A DNA stretch of 64,000 nt from JAGQKC01 sp965223675 (GTDB lineage: Bacteria > Nitrospirota > Nitrospiria > Nitrospirales > UBA8639). Made by a program: the position numbers and the translations under genes. Every line of letters starts with the position of its first letter. Position 1 is the first letter of the stretch. The notes below the pieces were generated by a model. The model saw nothing but the letters and a program-made list of their open reading frames with translations. It searched no databases and was not told the DNA's origin. The stretch is taken from positions 1,240,001-1,304,000 of the forward strand of contig OZ245013.1 of assembly GCA_965223675.1 (NCBI GenBank). The letters are read 5' to 3'. Below, in pieces: positions 52,654 through 62,845 of the stretch.

Positions 52654-53441
52654 CTGATGACACCCCTCTTTGAACTAATGAATTTCCAGCAAATAACAGT
52701 CACCAATAAAGCGTAAAAGTCGGATATCCCAATTTACCATCCATGAAGGCTTGCATTTACCATTATTTAGACATTCATTTCCAACCAGATATCAACACCC
52801 TTTAGGATTATGGAGACTCCGATAACTTGTCCAGCACTCATCAAAGGGTCAACGGCAAACAAATGTTCCCTAGATTCTTTTTACCCACAAGCAATACTAA
52901 ATGTGAATGGAAATGCCTACAGTAAATTTTGATGGAAACGCGCTAAGAATAGTCGTACGCTTCACAATTAACCATGGAAAGAGATGTGAGAGAAAGTGAG
53001 CACTTTCCTTACTATTTCATAGTAAATCGAAGGATTCCCTGAGCAGCTTTTTTGTTTTTTTTAGAAGCATGTCTAACTCAGCACGCACATTTGTGGTACG
53101 AGTATTGCTTGACTGACTTTGGGCGTCTCGAGGGTGACATTCAGCAAACAGCTTCAGTTGCTCCCTCTGAACAGCCGGAATATCTCTATCATCCCAAAAA
53201 CTTTCTACTCAACGAATCCAATCAAAGATTACATTGCACACGTTGTTACATCCAGAGACATCGATTGCGTCTGCATTCATATCGATCAAAATTCCTTCCT
53301 TCCTAAACCCAAAACAGTTTAAAGAACAATCGCCATATCCTCAGACAACACGGCAGTAAGGCATAGAGTGCATCTCACGTTCCTCCAGATAAAACTCAAT
53401 CTACTATTTTGCTATCCACATCAATAAGGAGTTTTCAACTT
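52654..53441. other. Divergent intergenic region between EPS operon and beta-helix genes
   Basis: These 788 AT-rich bases separate divergent transcripts and should hold promoters in both directions. Short frames (53052-53306, 53119-53322 plus) have no ribosome site or recognisable domain. AAGGAG at about 53427 serves the beta-helix gene. I find no convincing promoter boxes, RNA gene or repeat. Confidence 0.45.
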
Positions 53442-55661
53442 ATGAAAATGACACGATATGCTAAAAAAATGTTTTACATGCTGGTCGGATTTGTTTGCTT
53501 GGGAACCCTCTTTCTCGATGTAGCCAATGCTACGATTTATTACGTCGCAACAAATGGAAACGATTCGAACCCGGGGACCAGCGCGCAACCGTTTCGAACG
53601 ATAAAAGAAGGCATGATGGCCCTTTCGGCTGGTGACACTCTTTATGTCAAATCAGGAACCTATTCAGAATCTATTGACACATGGCGTGTCCCCTTTGCCA
53701 ATGGCACATCGTGGAACAACCCCATTACAGTTGCGGTGAACCCCGGTGATACAGTGACCATTCATCCTAACACCAATTCATCGTTTATCTGGGTCGCTGA
53801 TGGACAAAGAAAATACCTCATCGTGAAAGGTTTCGTCGTGGATGGCAGACACACGGCGAATCACGGTTTTAAATTTGAAAGTGGAAGCAAGTATGTACGA
53901 GTCACCGACTCAGAGATCAAAAACGCCAAGTTTTCAGGAATCCTTGTAACGGGAGTCAGCGACCCCTCCTCTGACAAAAATAACAGCTTTCATGAATTCA
54001 TTAACCTCAACCTCCATCATAACGGAATAAACTTCTTTGACCATGGGATTTACATTGCGACCAGTCACAATTTAATTGACCAATCAGAAATTCATCACAA
54101 TGCAAGTTATGGGGGACACATTTACAAGTCTTCTACGAACACGGCGAACAATAACGTTGTTCGTAATAGTTCATTTCATGACAACAACACATCCGGCCAG
54201 TGGGGTTGTGGATTACTGCTCAGCTCCGGAAACCAAAACGTCGCATACAATAATGTGGCCTATGGAAACTTTGCTGGCTTTTGCACCCTGAATAGAACGT
54301 CAAACGCGCACATGTACAACAATATTGCGTATGAAAACGACAATTATGGTATCTACGTCGGGAAAAATACCAACAATGGATCAAGGATAGAAAATAATAC
54401 GCTTTATAACAACGGAGTATATGGAGTCTTTGTCGGGGACGGAGCCATTAATGCGAACGTACGAAACAACATTTCTCGATCACATTCCATAAATTTTGGT
54501 CTCACTGGATCTAGCAGTTCAAACAACCTGACGGCAAACCCCTTGTTTGTAAACGCTGGAGGAAAAAATTTCCATCTACAATCAGGAAGTCCTGCCATCG
54601 ATACTGGATTGACGATCAGCGGAATTGGGACGGACTTTGATGGAATTTCCAGACCTCAGGGTAGTAACTTTGATATTGGTGCATATGAATTTCAAGGCGG
54701 TTCTGGTGGAGGAGGCTCCGGCGGCGGCGGTTCCGGCGGTGGCGGGGGTGGGACTTATCCCCCAACAATGAATTCACCCGCTCCCGGTTCAACCATCACC
54801 ACTTCCTCTGTCACCTTCACCGGTGGGCATACCGGTCAAGATGAGGGGCATTGGCTCTCTGTTGGCACCTCGGTCGGTGGCGAAAATATCTATAATCAGT
54901 CTATGGGATCCGGTCATACTGCAACGGTATCAGGACTTCCCTCCTCAGGCACACTGCATGTGCGCTATTGGACTTTCAGTAATAGTAGTGGCTGGGTCTC
55001 GCAAGACCATACGTATACGATGAGCGTTGGTGGCGGTTCCGGTGGCGGTGGTGGTGGTGGCGGCGGATCTTTCCCCCCTGCGATGAGCACCCCATCCCCC
55101 GGCTCGACATTGACCAGTCGCTCGATTACCTTTACCGGCGGCCACACCAGCCAAGATTTGGAACATTGGCTTGAAATTGGAACCAGTGTCGGAGCCGCAA
55201 ACCTCTTCCAGTCTGGGACGATGGGCACCGCCCATACACGCAACGTGTCAGGACTCCCAACGAGCGGCACTATTTACGTGCGGTGGTGGACGCGTCGGAG
55301 TAGTGGCTGGGATAAACAAGACCACACCTATACGATGAACGTTGGCGGTGGCGGTGGTGGTGGTGGCGGCGGATCTTTCCCCCCTGCGATGAGCACCCCA
55401 TCCCCCGGCTCGACATTGACCAGTCGCTCGATTACCTTTACCGGCGGCCACACCAGCCAAGATTTAGAACATTGGCTTGAAATTGGAACCAGTGTCGGAG
55501 CCGCAAACCTCTTCCAGTCTGGGACGATGGGCACCGCCCATACACGCAACGTGTCAGGACTCCCAACGAGCGGCACTATTTACGTGCGGTGGTGGACGCG
55601 TCGGAGTAGTGGCTGGGATAAACAAGACCACACCTATACGATGAACGTTGGCGGTGGATAA
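53442..55661 (+). CDS. Secreted parallel beta-helix protein with glycine-rich linkers and three C-terminal beta domains
   Basis: The 739-residue protein begins with a signal peptide (MLVGFVCLGTLFLDVANA). Residues about 30-430 form a right-handed parallel beta-helix (IYYVATNGNDSNPGTSAQPF, then many N-N-x-A/V-Y-x-N turns), closing with a choice-of-anchor Q-type motif (SGSPAIDTGLTISGIGTDFD, SNFDIGAYEF). Glycine-rich linkers separate three roughly 95-residue beta domains (PPAMSTPSPGSTLTSRSITF, VSGLPTSGTIYVRWWT). Copies 2 and 3 are identical in protein sequence. The helix may bind or modify polysaccharide. The ATG at 53442 follows AAGGAG. The protein is likely outside the cell or on its surface. 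Confidence 0.85.
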   Translation: MKMTRYAKKMFYMLVGFVCLGTLFLDVANATIYYVATNGNDSNPGTSAQPFRTIKEGMMALSAGDTLYVKSGTYSESIDTWRVPFANGTSWNNPITVAVNPGDTVTIHPNTNSSFIWVADGQRKYLIVKGFVVDGRHTANHGFKFESGSKYVRVTDSEIKNAKFSGILVTGVSDPSSDKNNSFHEFINLNLHHNGINFFDHGIYIATSHNLIDQSEIHHNASYGGHIYKSSTNTANNNVVRNSSFHDNNTSGQWGCGLLLSSGNQNVAYNNVAYGNFAGFCTLNRTSNAHMYNNIAYENDNYGIYVGKNTNNGSRIENNTLYNNGVYGVFVGDGAINANVRNNISRSHSINFGLTGSSSSNNLTANPLFVNAGGKNFHLQSGSPAIDTGLTISGIGTDFDGISRPQGSNFDIGAYEFQGGSGGGGSGGGGSGGGGGGTYPPTMNSPAPGSTITTSSVTFTGGHTGQDEGHWLSVGTSVGGENIYNQSMGSGHTATVSGLPSSGTLHVRYWTFSNSSGWVSQDHTYTMSVGGGSGGGGGGGGGSFPPAMSTPSPGSTLTSRSITFTGGHTSQDLEHWLEIGTSVGAANLFQSGTMGTAHTRNVSGLPTSGTIYVRWWTRRSSGWDKQDHTYTMNVGGGGGGGGGGSFPPAMSTPSPGSTLTSRSITFTGGHTSQDLEHWLEIGTSVGAANLFQSGTMGTAHTRNVSGLPTSGTIYVRWWTRRSSGWDKQDHTYTMNVGGG
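55065..55658 (+). repeat. 306-bp tandem duplication encoding identical beta domains
   Basis: Sequence 55065-55352 recurs at 55371-55658 with a period of 306 bases. Over 288 compared bases I find one difference, G at 55160 against A at 55466, which is a third-position synonymous change. The near identity means a very recent duplication or ongoing gene conversion; copy number may vary between strains. Confidence 0.95.
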
Positions 55662-55998
55662 ACACCTTCAGCGACAGAAAGTGCATAGTCAATATCGACC
55701 ACCCTTCTGCCTTTCCAGAAGGGTGGTCAACTCCGGACTACATTCGAAGCCTAGCGCCTTCACGCTTCCTTCCTTATTTCTCACTAAAGACCATCAAGAA
55801 CGAACACGCAAATCATTGCCTGCCTAAGATGATCTTTGAATTATTTTCGTAACCTGTATGGATGATTTTTCTTTTTTGCGTTTGGTTTCCGTTTATCCGA
55901 TCATCATGTGTCAGCCCTTTAGTTTTGTGTTTTCCCTCCGATAAGACTGTAGCCACAAACGTGTTGTATACTTTTAATTGTCGCGGAGGAGAAAAGTC
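55662..55998. other. Short intergenic region between the two beta-helix genes
   Basis: It contains the terminator at 55697-55728 and the leader of the second beta-helix gene. TATACT occurs at 55965-55970, about 29 bases before the ATG, as a possible -10 box with a poor -35. Otherwise I see nothing. Confidence 0.4.
55697..55728 (+). terminator. Perfect 13-bp hairpin after the first beta-helix gene
   Basis: Arms GACCACCCTTCTG (55697-55709) and CAGAAGGGTGGTC (55716-55728) pair exactly around a six-base loop, 36 bases past the stop. There is no clear T-run after it, but the stem strength and position suggest transcription termination for the plus-strand gene, or mRNA 3'-end stabilisation. Confidence 0.6.
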
Positions 55999-57336
55999 AT
56001 GCGAGACTCATTTTACCCTAAATATGTCTCCTACTTACTTAGTGGACTGATCGTAGCCCTTGTCACGCTTACCTCTGGGATAAGTCATGCCACAACCTAC
56101 TACGTTGCAAAAACAGGAAACGATTCAAATCAAGGCACTGCAAACTCTCCGTTCCGTAATATCAAACATGGTGTCAGTAAACTATCGGCCGGAGATACGC
56201 TCTACGTCAAGGCCGGCACATACTATGAGTCCATTCTTAGTTGGCAAACTCCCATCCCAAATGGAACGTCCTGGGAGAACCCAGTGACTGTCTCAGCAAA
56301 TCCTGGTGATACGGTTAGAATCGAACCCCCTTCTGGTCACGCTTTTTTTTGGGTTAAAGATGGCAAGGCCAAATATTTAATCATCAATGGGTTTATCGTT
56401 GACGGAAAAGACAAGGCAATGCACGGATTCAAGTTTAGTGATAATACACGATTTATCCGCATCACCAATACCGAAGTTATGAATACTTCAGACTCAGGAA
56501 TCTTAGTAACCTTGATTTCTGGAGCAGCAACCTCAGGATTACCAGAAAATACATATCACGAATTTATCAATATGAAGGTTCATGATAATGGCTCTTCTGG
56601 TTTTGACCACGGTTTTTATGTTTCAACCAGCTACAACCTATTCGAAAAAAATGAAGTGTACAATAATGCTGGGTTTGGCATCCATCTTTATATGAGTCAG
56701 TTCAACACCGCCAATCATAATATTGTGCGCCATACGAAAGCATATAATAACGGGAAATTACGCGAGTGGGCTTGTGGGATCCTCATCAGTTCTGGCGATA
56801 ACAATGCCGTATATAACAACATCGCTTATGGAAATCCTATCGGGTTTTGCAGCCTATATCGAACAGTCGCAACACAGTTCTACAATAATATCGCCTACAA
56901 CAATACTATATCTGGATTTCATGTAGGTGAGCCTTCAAACATTGGATCAGAAATTTACAACAACACTATCCATCAAAATGGGAGTTTCGGCATTTATGTT
57001 GGCGATGGAGCAAAAAATTCCAAAGTACAAAACAATATTAGTTTTCAAAATATTGTGGACCAAATCTTCCTTAAACCCGAACAGCAGACAGGGACAATCC
57101 TTTCTCATAATCTGACGAATGACCCAAAGTTTATGAATGCCGTCGCAAAGGACTTTCACATTAAGGAAGGAAGTCCTGCCATTGATGCTGGCCTGGCCAT
57201 TAATGTAGTGACAACCGATTATGACGGACTCAAACGAGATCAAGGTGAAGGTCCTGACATTGGAGCGTATGAAGCTCCTCACATCGAGACGGATACAGAA
57301 GCGCCAAAAGCGCCAATTGGCATCTTGGTCTACTAA
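55999..57336 (+). CDS. Secreted parallel beta-helix protein, paralogue of the preceding gene
   Basis: The 445-residue protein starts at the ATG at 55999 behind GGAGGAGAAAA. The signal peptide includes LLSGLIVALVTLTSGISHA. The mature part aligns along its length with residues 25-430 of the upstream protein (TYYVAKTGNDSNQGTANSPF, GDTLYVKAGTYYESI, HGFKFSDNTRFIRIT), including the final anchor-Q-like motif EGSPAIDAGLAINVVTTDYD. It lacks the glycine linkers and C-terminal beta domains, so the paralogues differ in what they carry after the helix. Function probably relates to the EPS made by the surrounding genes. Confidence 0.85.
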   Translation: MRDSFYPKYVSYLLSGLIVALVTLTSGISHATTYYVAKTGNDSNQGTANSPFRNIKHGVSKLSAGDTLYVKAGTYYESILSWQTPIPNGTSWENPVTVSANPGDTVRIEPPSGHAFFWVKDGKAKYLIINGFIVDGKDKAMHGFKFSDNTRFIRITNTEVMNTSDSGILVTLISGAATSGLPENTYHEFINMKVHDNGSSGFDHGFYVSTSYNLFEKNEVYNNAGFGIHLYMSQFNTANHNIVRHTKAYNNGKLREWACGILISSGDNNAVYNNIAYGNPIGFCSLYRTVATQFYNNIAYNNTISGFHVGEPSNIGSEIYNNTIHQNGSFGIYVGDGAKNSKVQNNISFQNIVDQIFLKPEQQTGTILSHNLTNDPKFMNAVAKDFHIKEGSPAIDAGLAINVVTTDYDGLKRDQGEGPDIGAYEAPHIETDTEAPKAPIGILVY

Positions 57337-57469
57337 TATCCTTACTTCTTCACTTTTTAAGGATCAGATAGATAACGACAAAATCACGAGCCAACACGCT
57401 ATCATCACTAGTAATTTCAAGCAGTCTCGAAATTCTGGCAGCGTCTTGCCTTATTGAGGTTCTTGGGAG

Positions 57470-58522
57470 TTAGAAACATAGCAATTCGTCGTCAGAGACT
57501 GACAATGCTTTATTTGAACTACCTTTGTCGTTAGTCTTACCCAACTCGCAATAGAATGTGACAAGACGACGGGCGACCGTTTCCAAAGACAGTTCTTGCA
57601 TGAAAGTTCGACCATTGATTCTTCGAGGGCCTGCATGAACATGCCTAAGATTGCATGCGAGGTCTGTCGGTGTTGACGAAGCAATGTAACACCCTTTCAC
57701 TCTTCCTATCCGTTCTTTAACATCTCCGACGTCTACGGCAACTATGGGTACGTCACATGCAAGTGCCTCCTTAATGACATTTGGTGAACCTTCATGAAGA
57801 GACGTCAGTAAGACAACATCACTGGCATTCAGCCAAACAGGAACATCCTGGTGAGGAACGCTTTGTAATTGATGTAGCTCGGCTTTTATCCCAAATCGAT
57901 TGACCGCTTCCGTAGCTGCCGTCGCCAAACTCAAACGTTTTCTCGGATCTCCGCTGTTCGTCGGAAAGAGAATATGGAAAGTGTCCGGATGCCATCCTAG
58001 TATTTTCTGACAGACATCACGGTCTTTCGGCTTAAAGCGTTCAAGATCAACTCCATTGGGGATAATTCTGATCTTTGTAGGATTCAGGTCATTTGGCAAT
58101 GCATTGAGTAAGTTTCTTGATTTAACTACGATTCCAGTGGCTCGTCTCGCAGCACGTCGAGAGCATACAATTCCCCACCGTGATATTAATTTTCGAATAG
58201 TGCCTGACAACAATTCGCCCAGAACGTCTGATCCGCAAAATGACACCACGGTTGGTGTATTCTTGACTGCTCGAACCACTTCATCAGCCATGACCCCTCC
58301 ATACATCGAATGAACAATGTCAGGGCGAAACTCCAAACAAGCTGCCTTAACTCGTTCAGCCACTTTAAGATATTCTCGCATTCCTCCACGAGCTCGATCT
58401 ACGAATAAGACCTGGACATCTATGCCAATATCCAAAAGACCTTTGACTTGCTGCTCCACAAACGTACCCGATGTTGGGTCGTTTGAAGAAGGATACATGT
58501 TTGTGACTGTCAAAACTCGCAT
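57470..58522 (-). CDS. Family 4 (GT-B) glycosyltransferase
   Basis: The 350-residue protein starts at the ATG at 58522 (MRVLTVTNMYPSSNDPTSGT), preceded by AGGGG. The N-terminal acceptor domain contains VQVLFVDRARGG, and the C-terminal donor domain has IRIIPNGVDLERFKPKD, HILFPTNSGDPRKR, VLLTSLHEGSPNVIKEALAC (the E-x7-E motif) and PIVAVDVGDV. It would add a sugar from a nucleotide donor to the growing repeat unit. It converges with the second beta-helix gene, 133 bases away. Confidence 0.9.
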   Translation of the reverse strand: MRVLTVTNMYPSSNDPTSGTFVEQQVKGLLDIGIDVQVLFVDRARGGMREYLKVAERVKAACLEFRPDIVHSMYGGVMADEVVRAVKNTPTVVSFCGSDVLGELLSGTIRKLISRWGIVCSRRAARRATGIVVKSRNLLNALPNDLNPTKIRIIPNGVDLERFKPKDRDVCQKILGWHPDTFHILFPTNSGDPRKRLSLATAATEAVNRFGIKAELHQLQSVPHQDVPVWLNASDVVLLTSLHEGSPNVIKEALACDVPIVAVDVGDVKERIGRVKGCYIASSTPTDLACNLRHVHAGPRRINGRTFMQELSLETVARRLVTFYCELGKTNDKGSSNKALSVSDDELLCF

Positions 58523-58710
58523 ACCCCTACTTATTGCACTATTCACAAGGCCAAAGATGAACAAACTCATCTAGATCGAAACACCAAAAGTCGAGGGACA
58601 AATCATAAATGGCTACTGTAAAAAAACTTACGTGTCCCATGCTCTGCCATAAACTGTCTAAGAGAGTGGCGGAAACGAAAAAAGTTTTTGGCCAGTGATA
58701 TGACTATTGA

Positions 58711-59679
58711 CTAGTCTAATGGTTTTCTAAGAATGAGCATCGCTCCCCTTGTCGCAAGATCTCTCTCATCGAGTTGTTGATGTTTACAAGAGAGCATTGT
58801 TTTCGGAAGTCCTCCCGTACCCCGCTTAATATCCAACGACAACACCTCAAAGCCAATCTTGTCAATACAAGTAAGATGGGCACTCAAAGGTTCACGATTT
58901 AAGAGATACTCACGTCGCCCTCGCACAAGCTTCCACTCTAATTCAGAGTAGGCCCAATGGCCGTTCCAATACGGCGCCAAATGATGAGCCCCAAAATCAA
59001 TGACGTGAGACGCATATCCTCCTGGTTTAAGCCAAGCATACATGACCTCATAGGTTTCATCTAAGTCATCGACATGCTCGAGAACCGCTTGAGAAAACAC
59101 AAGGTCAAGCGAATTGGTTGTAATAACATCACGCGACATCCACGGAGCTTGATAGCTTATGAATCGCCCTGTAGTAATGCTCCTCTTGATGTCCAGATTA
59201 ATATCAGAAACTTTCTGAGAAACATCAGACTTCGCGACAAGATCCTCAGGAAAAGAATAGGAATCTAGTTGTGGACGTAACCGTGGAAATTCATCGTTAT
59301 CAGGAATTGATGCTTGTTTAGAGTAGAGCTGCACCAGACTCTGAAAAATGGCGTCAAGATCAGCTTTGGCTGAAAATGGGACAACATCGAGACCAACATA
59401 CTGCTCTGCCCCAGACAACAATGCCGTGAGACCTATTCCAATGCTATCTCCCGGACCCAACTCACCTATCCTTGCTCCAACAATGTTGAATCCATATCGA
59501 TGAAGCGTCACGAGGTGACGAAACCACACAGAATAACAGTAACGGGGAGAGTCTGAGCCTTGTGTGGTTGCCCGTCGTAGACGCCAGGAATTTATGAGAG
59601 GCACCCTTGTCAACATGCCTTTAATGATATGCGAGGTTTTCCAAAATTGAAGCACGTTATCTCCAGCTAAATAAGCCAC
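58711..59679 (-). CDS. SAM-dependent methyltransferase-like protein
   Basis: The 322-residue protein has a methyltransferase core. The nucleotide-binding loop is GARIGELGPGDSIGIGLTAL, then YVGLDVVPFSAKADLD, and the motif around SLDLVFSQAVLEHVDDLDET plus YAWLKPGGYASHVIDFG is the classical Methyltransf_11/23 pattern. A basic, Arg-rich start and a region of about 90 residues between the motifs are less usual. The start GTG at 59679 has no good ribosome site; an ATG at 59616 is possible. Substrate unknown; it precedes the family 4 glycosyltransferase. Confidence 0.78.
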   Translation of the reverse strand: MAYLAGDNVLQFWKTSHIIKGMLTRVPLINSWRLRRATTQGSDSPRYCYSVWFRHLVTLHRYGFNIVGARIGELGPGDSIGIGLTALLSGAEQYVGLDVVPFSAKADLDAIFQSLVQLYSKQASIPDNDEFPRLRPQLDSYSFPEDLVAKSDVSQKVSDINLDIKRSITTGRFISYQAPWMSRDVITTNSLDLVFSQAVLEHVDDLDETYEVMYAWLKPGGYASHVIDFGAHHLAPYWNGHWAYSELEWKLVRGRREYLLNREPLSAHLTCIDKIGFEVLSLDIKRGTGGLPKTMLSCKHQQLDERDLATRGAMLILRKPLD

Positions 59680-59756
59680 AAGGAGTTACATGGTCTACAA
59701 TCCCAATAAGTTCTGCGTACCTCAATATTCCCAGATTACTCAATAATCCCAACTTC

Positions 59757-61673
59757 CTAAGCACGCTTCCGAGTTTTGTTCAGGATAAGGTGTACAGATA
59801 GAAGCATGATTACGCATTGATAGAGTCCTTGCCGGGACATACCAGGAAACGGACGCCCGTCGCAAAATGCGCGTATCATAGGGGCATACACATGAGGCCG
59901 GAAGTACTCCGGTAAAGACGTCGATGGTCCGAGTAAGCTATCTCGCAATCGTTCTTTAAACTCTTGATCCACCCATTTATCAACAGGGATTCCAAAACCC
60001 ATTTTTGGCTTACTTGCGACCGAGCGCGGTAATTTCTTTGCAGCAACAGCACGCAACACCTGTTTGCAGGTTCTACCCTTTACCTTCAAGTCGTGAGGCA
60101 ACGTCAGGCCAAGAGCGAACAAGTCCTCATCAAGCATGGGAACACGAACCTCCAAACTTTCCTTCATGCTTGCGATATCGACTTTAAAGAGATAATCACC
60201 AGGTAAAATTAGCCGAAGATTCGCTTCCGTCGCATGCGCTGAAAGTCGGTCTAAACGAGAAGCGTTAGCGGGTAGAGCATGTTGCCATTGAGGCTCGAAT
60301 AGGCGACGAATAGGAAGAAGATGATCGTCTCGGCAAAGGCTCCGATGATCAGATTCCCTTAACCAACAATAGAGATTCTGAATCACAGCCGTATCATCCG
60401 CACCAGCAAGGTCCCGTAACCGCTGCGGCATGGAAGAAGGCGTCAATCCCAAACGTGAAAGTGGTGAAATGGCCAAAGCGCCAAGTCGCCATATCACAGG
60501 TGGAAGGAATTGCAAGCGAGCAATTCTCGCTATTTGCCAATACAAATTATATCCCCCAAATCCCTCATCACCCCCGTCACCGGATAGCGCAACAGTTACG
60601 TGTTGTCGCATGGCTCGGCAGACGGCGTTCGCGGCGAAAACAGACGTATCCGCAAACGGCTGCCCGGCATGCAACATGAGATTCGTAACATGATCCCACG
60701 TGCCTTGAATCCCATCCATATCCAAAACACGATGGTCACTTTCAATATCTTTAGCCACGGCTATTGCTGCCCAAGTCTCATCAAATTCTTCTTCTGAAAA
60801 ACGAACGTTAAACGTTTGAAGTTTTCGATCTAGGACTTCTTGGGCCGCGACGCTTATCAGAGAGGAATCAATCCCCCCGCTTAAGAGCGAACCAAGCGGA
60901 ACGTCACTCTCCATCTGCCGGCGAACGGCTTCAACGATGCATTCGTCAGCTTTAGTTACGGCCTGATTGAGCGTTAACCCCGGATCAGGAGTGATGGACC
61001 ACCGATGAAAAAACCTGGTCTTCCATGACACTCCTTCCGATTCAAGACGTGCCTCCAAGATTTCACCTGGTTGAAGTGCTGTGACGCCTACGTAAAAGGT
61101 TGCGGGAGCCGGAATGTAAAAAAGCGTCGCGAAGTCGTAGATTGCTTGTCTATCTGGTTCATCGTTGATCCCAGGAATTTCTAGAAGCGCATTCATTTCG
61201 CTGGCAAAGGCCAGTCGCTCATTCCCGAGTGCGTAAAACAACGGCTTAATTCCGAACCGATCTCTCGCCAGAATAAGGGTTTGTGTTCTTTTGTCATAAA
61301 TAGCCAACGCAAACATACCACGCAACTTCTTCACAAAATCTGCCCCCTCCTCCTCATAGAGATGTGGGAGAATTTCTGTATCCGAATGCCCCTTAAAAAA
61401 ATGGCCACGAGCCTGCAGAAAATGACGAAGCTCTTTATGATTGTAGATTTCTCCGTTAAAGACAGTCCAAACGCTACCATCTTCATTCGACATTGGCTGG
61501 GAACCTGCTGGAGACAAATCTATAATGCTGAGTCGAGTATGTACGAGACCCGCCCGATCCCAGGTCTCAATACCTGCAGAATCCGGTCCACGGTGATGAA
61601 GAGCCTTGACTAAGCATCTCGTATAGAGGTCGCTGTTTTTCAGCATACCTAACCACCCGGCAATACCACACAT
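59757..61673 (-). CDS. asnB: Asparagine synthase-like amidotransferase
   Basis: The 638-residue protein begins MCGIAGWLGMLK, so Cys2 is the glutaminase nucleophile after Met removal. The glutaminase domain shows LHHRGPDSAGIETWD and FNGEIYNHKELRHFL. The synthetase domain has the PP-loop LGSLLSGGIDSSLISVA and GDGGDEGFGGYN. In EPS loci such enzymes (for example the XrtA-associated amidotransferase) amidate uronic acids or other sugars instead of aspartate. Both readings are possible, and the position favours a sugar-related role. Its ATG is two bases past the upstream stop. Confidence 0.9.
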   Translation of the reverse strand: MCGIAGWLGMLKNSDLYTRCLVKALHHRGPDSAGIETWDRAGLVHTRLSIIDLSPAGSQPMSNEDGSVWTVFNGEIYNHKELRHFLQARGHFFKGHSDTEILPHLYEEEGADFVKKLRGMFALAIYDKRTQTLILARDRFGIKPLFYALGNERLAFASEMNALLEIPGINDEPDRQAIYDFATLFYIPAPATFYVGVTALQPGEILEARLESEGVSWKTRFFHRWSITPDPGLTLNQAVTKADECIVEAVRRQMESDVPLGSLLSGGIDSSLISVAAQEVLDRKLQTFNVRFSEEEFDETWAAIAVAKDIESDHRVLDMDGIQGTWDHVTNLMLHAGQPFADTSVFAANAVCRAMRQHVTVALSGDGGDEGFGGYNLYWQIARIARLQFLPPVIWRLGALAISPLSRLGLTPSSMPQRLRDLAGADDTAVIQNLYCWLRESDHRSLCRDDHLLPIRRLFEPQWQHALPANASRLDRLSAHATEANLRLILPGDYLFKVDIASMKESLEVRVPMLDEDLFALGLTLPHDLKVKGRTCKQVLRAVAAKKLPRSVASKPKMGFGIPVDKWVDQEFKERLRDSLLGPSTSLPEYFRPHVYAPMIRAFCDGRPFPGMSRQGLYQCVIMLLSVHLILNKTRKRA

Positions 61674-61675
61674 AT

Positions 61676-62824
61676 TCAACCGCCCTTCCAACCCGCCACT
61701 TGATACGCCGTAAAAGTTTCCTGTACAAGTCGGTTGACACCAAACTCTCGTTCAGCCTTCACACGACCGGCATTCCCCATACGTTCACACAATTGATGAT
61801 TTCTCATTAACTGCATTATCCGATTGGCTAGCTTTTCATCGTCACCCCTCGGCACGACAAACCCCGTCTCTCCATCATCAACAAGATATGGAATATCCCC
61901 CGCATCAGTAGAAACCACCGCACGCCCGCAGGCCATGGCTTCCATCACAATATTGGGGCATCCCTCGGCATCGGCGGCGTGGACTAGGAATGTTGAGTGT
62001 TGAAGCAACTCAGGAATATCTTGGCGAAGTCCAAGAAAGTGAACGTGCCTCTCTAGACCAAAATCCTTGACTTGTTCCTCAAGAGTTTTACGAAGGGGGC
62101 CTTCACCTGCAAGATGAAGAGAAAACTCGAGTTCTCCTGTACGTAGGATAAACGCAATACTGATGAGTAAGCGATCCCAACGTTTTTCAGGAAACAGCCT
62201 TCCTGCGGCGAATAAAAGGGGAGGCTGTTTCTTAAGAGGATGGAACGAATACTGATTGATATCGATACCATTTCTCACGATGTATATGTTGCTAAACTTT
62301 GAGAACCAAGAAAACTGTTCGGCATTCTGTTTCGCAGCATGACTATTTGCAATATGATTTGGAGGCAACCAGCCACTTAAGGGGCCTAGCAGTCTTCCCG
62401 AGACACGCCGCTCGGTAAGAAAGTCCTGTCGAAATGAGCCAATTGAAACCCTCGTCGACCCCAATGTCGAACACCAAGCAGCAAAATTGGTGTAGAAGCT
62501 GTACGAATGTACCAACTGAGGCTTAAGACTATGGACTAACTGACAAAAAGCAACAAGTTTTCCCATTGATGAAGAGGTCTGAGGGAAAAACTTTAAGGGA
62601 ACATCAAGTGATCGGATCCATGGCACATACGTATCTTGCTCATGATAATTCCATACGACAACGACAGGCTTATATCGCTCTCGATTCATGGCTTGGAGTA
62701 AGTAGTATAATTGACGCTCCAAACCACCTGTGCCCAAATCTCCAACGACATAAAGAATGCGGGGTCTATATTTTTCCTGAACCGACAAACATGCTTTATT
62801 TTCTTGTTTCTTTATAATACTCAT
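61676..62824 (-). CDS. Family 4 (GT-B) glycosyltransferase
   Basis: The 382-residue protein has IRPRILYVVGDLGTGGLERQ-type opening (residues about 20-40) with GGLERQLYYLL typical of GT4 enzymes. The donor domain contains IYIVRNGIDINQYSFHPLKK, PLLFAAGRLFPEKRWDRLL, VHFLGLRQDIPELLQHS and AEGCPNIVMEAMACGRAVVS (the E-x7-E motif), then TDAGDIPYLVDDGETGFVVP. It would extend the lipid-linked oligosaccharide. It is followed directly by the AsnB-type gene. Confidence 0.92.
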   Translation of the reverse strand: MSIIKKQENKACLSVQEKYRPRILYVVGDLGTGGLERQLYYLLQAMNRERYKPVVVVWNYHEQDTYVPWIRSLDVPLKFFPQTSSSMGKLVAFCQLVHSLKPQLVHSYSFYTNFAAWCSTLGSTRVSIGSFRQDFLTERRVSGRLLGPLSGWLPPNHIANSHAAKQNAEQFSWFSKFSNIYIVRNGIDINQYSFHPLKKQPPLLFAAGRLFPEKRWDRLLISIAFILRTGELEFSLHLAGEGPLRKTLEEQVKDFGLERHVHFLGLRQDIPELLQHSTFLVHAADAEGCPNIVMEAMACGRAVVSTDAGDIPYLVDDGETGFVVPRGDDEKLANRIMQLMRNHQLCERMGNAGRVKAEREFGVNRLVQETFTAYQVAGWKGG

Positions 62825-62845
62825 CCTTTAGAAAAAAGAGAACAA

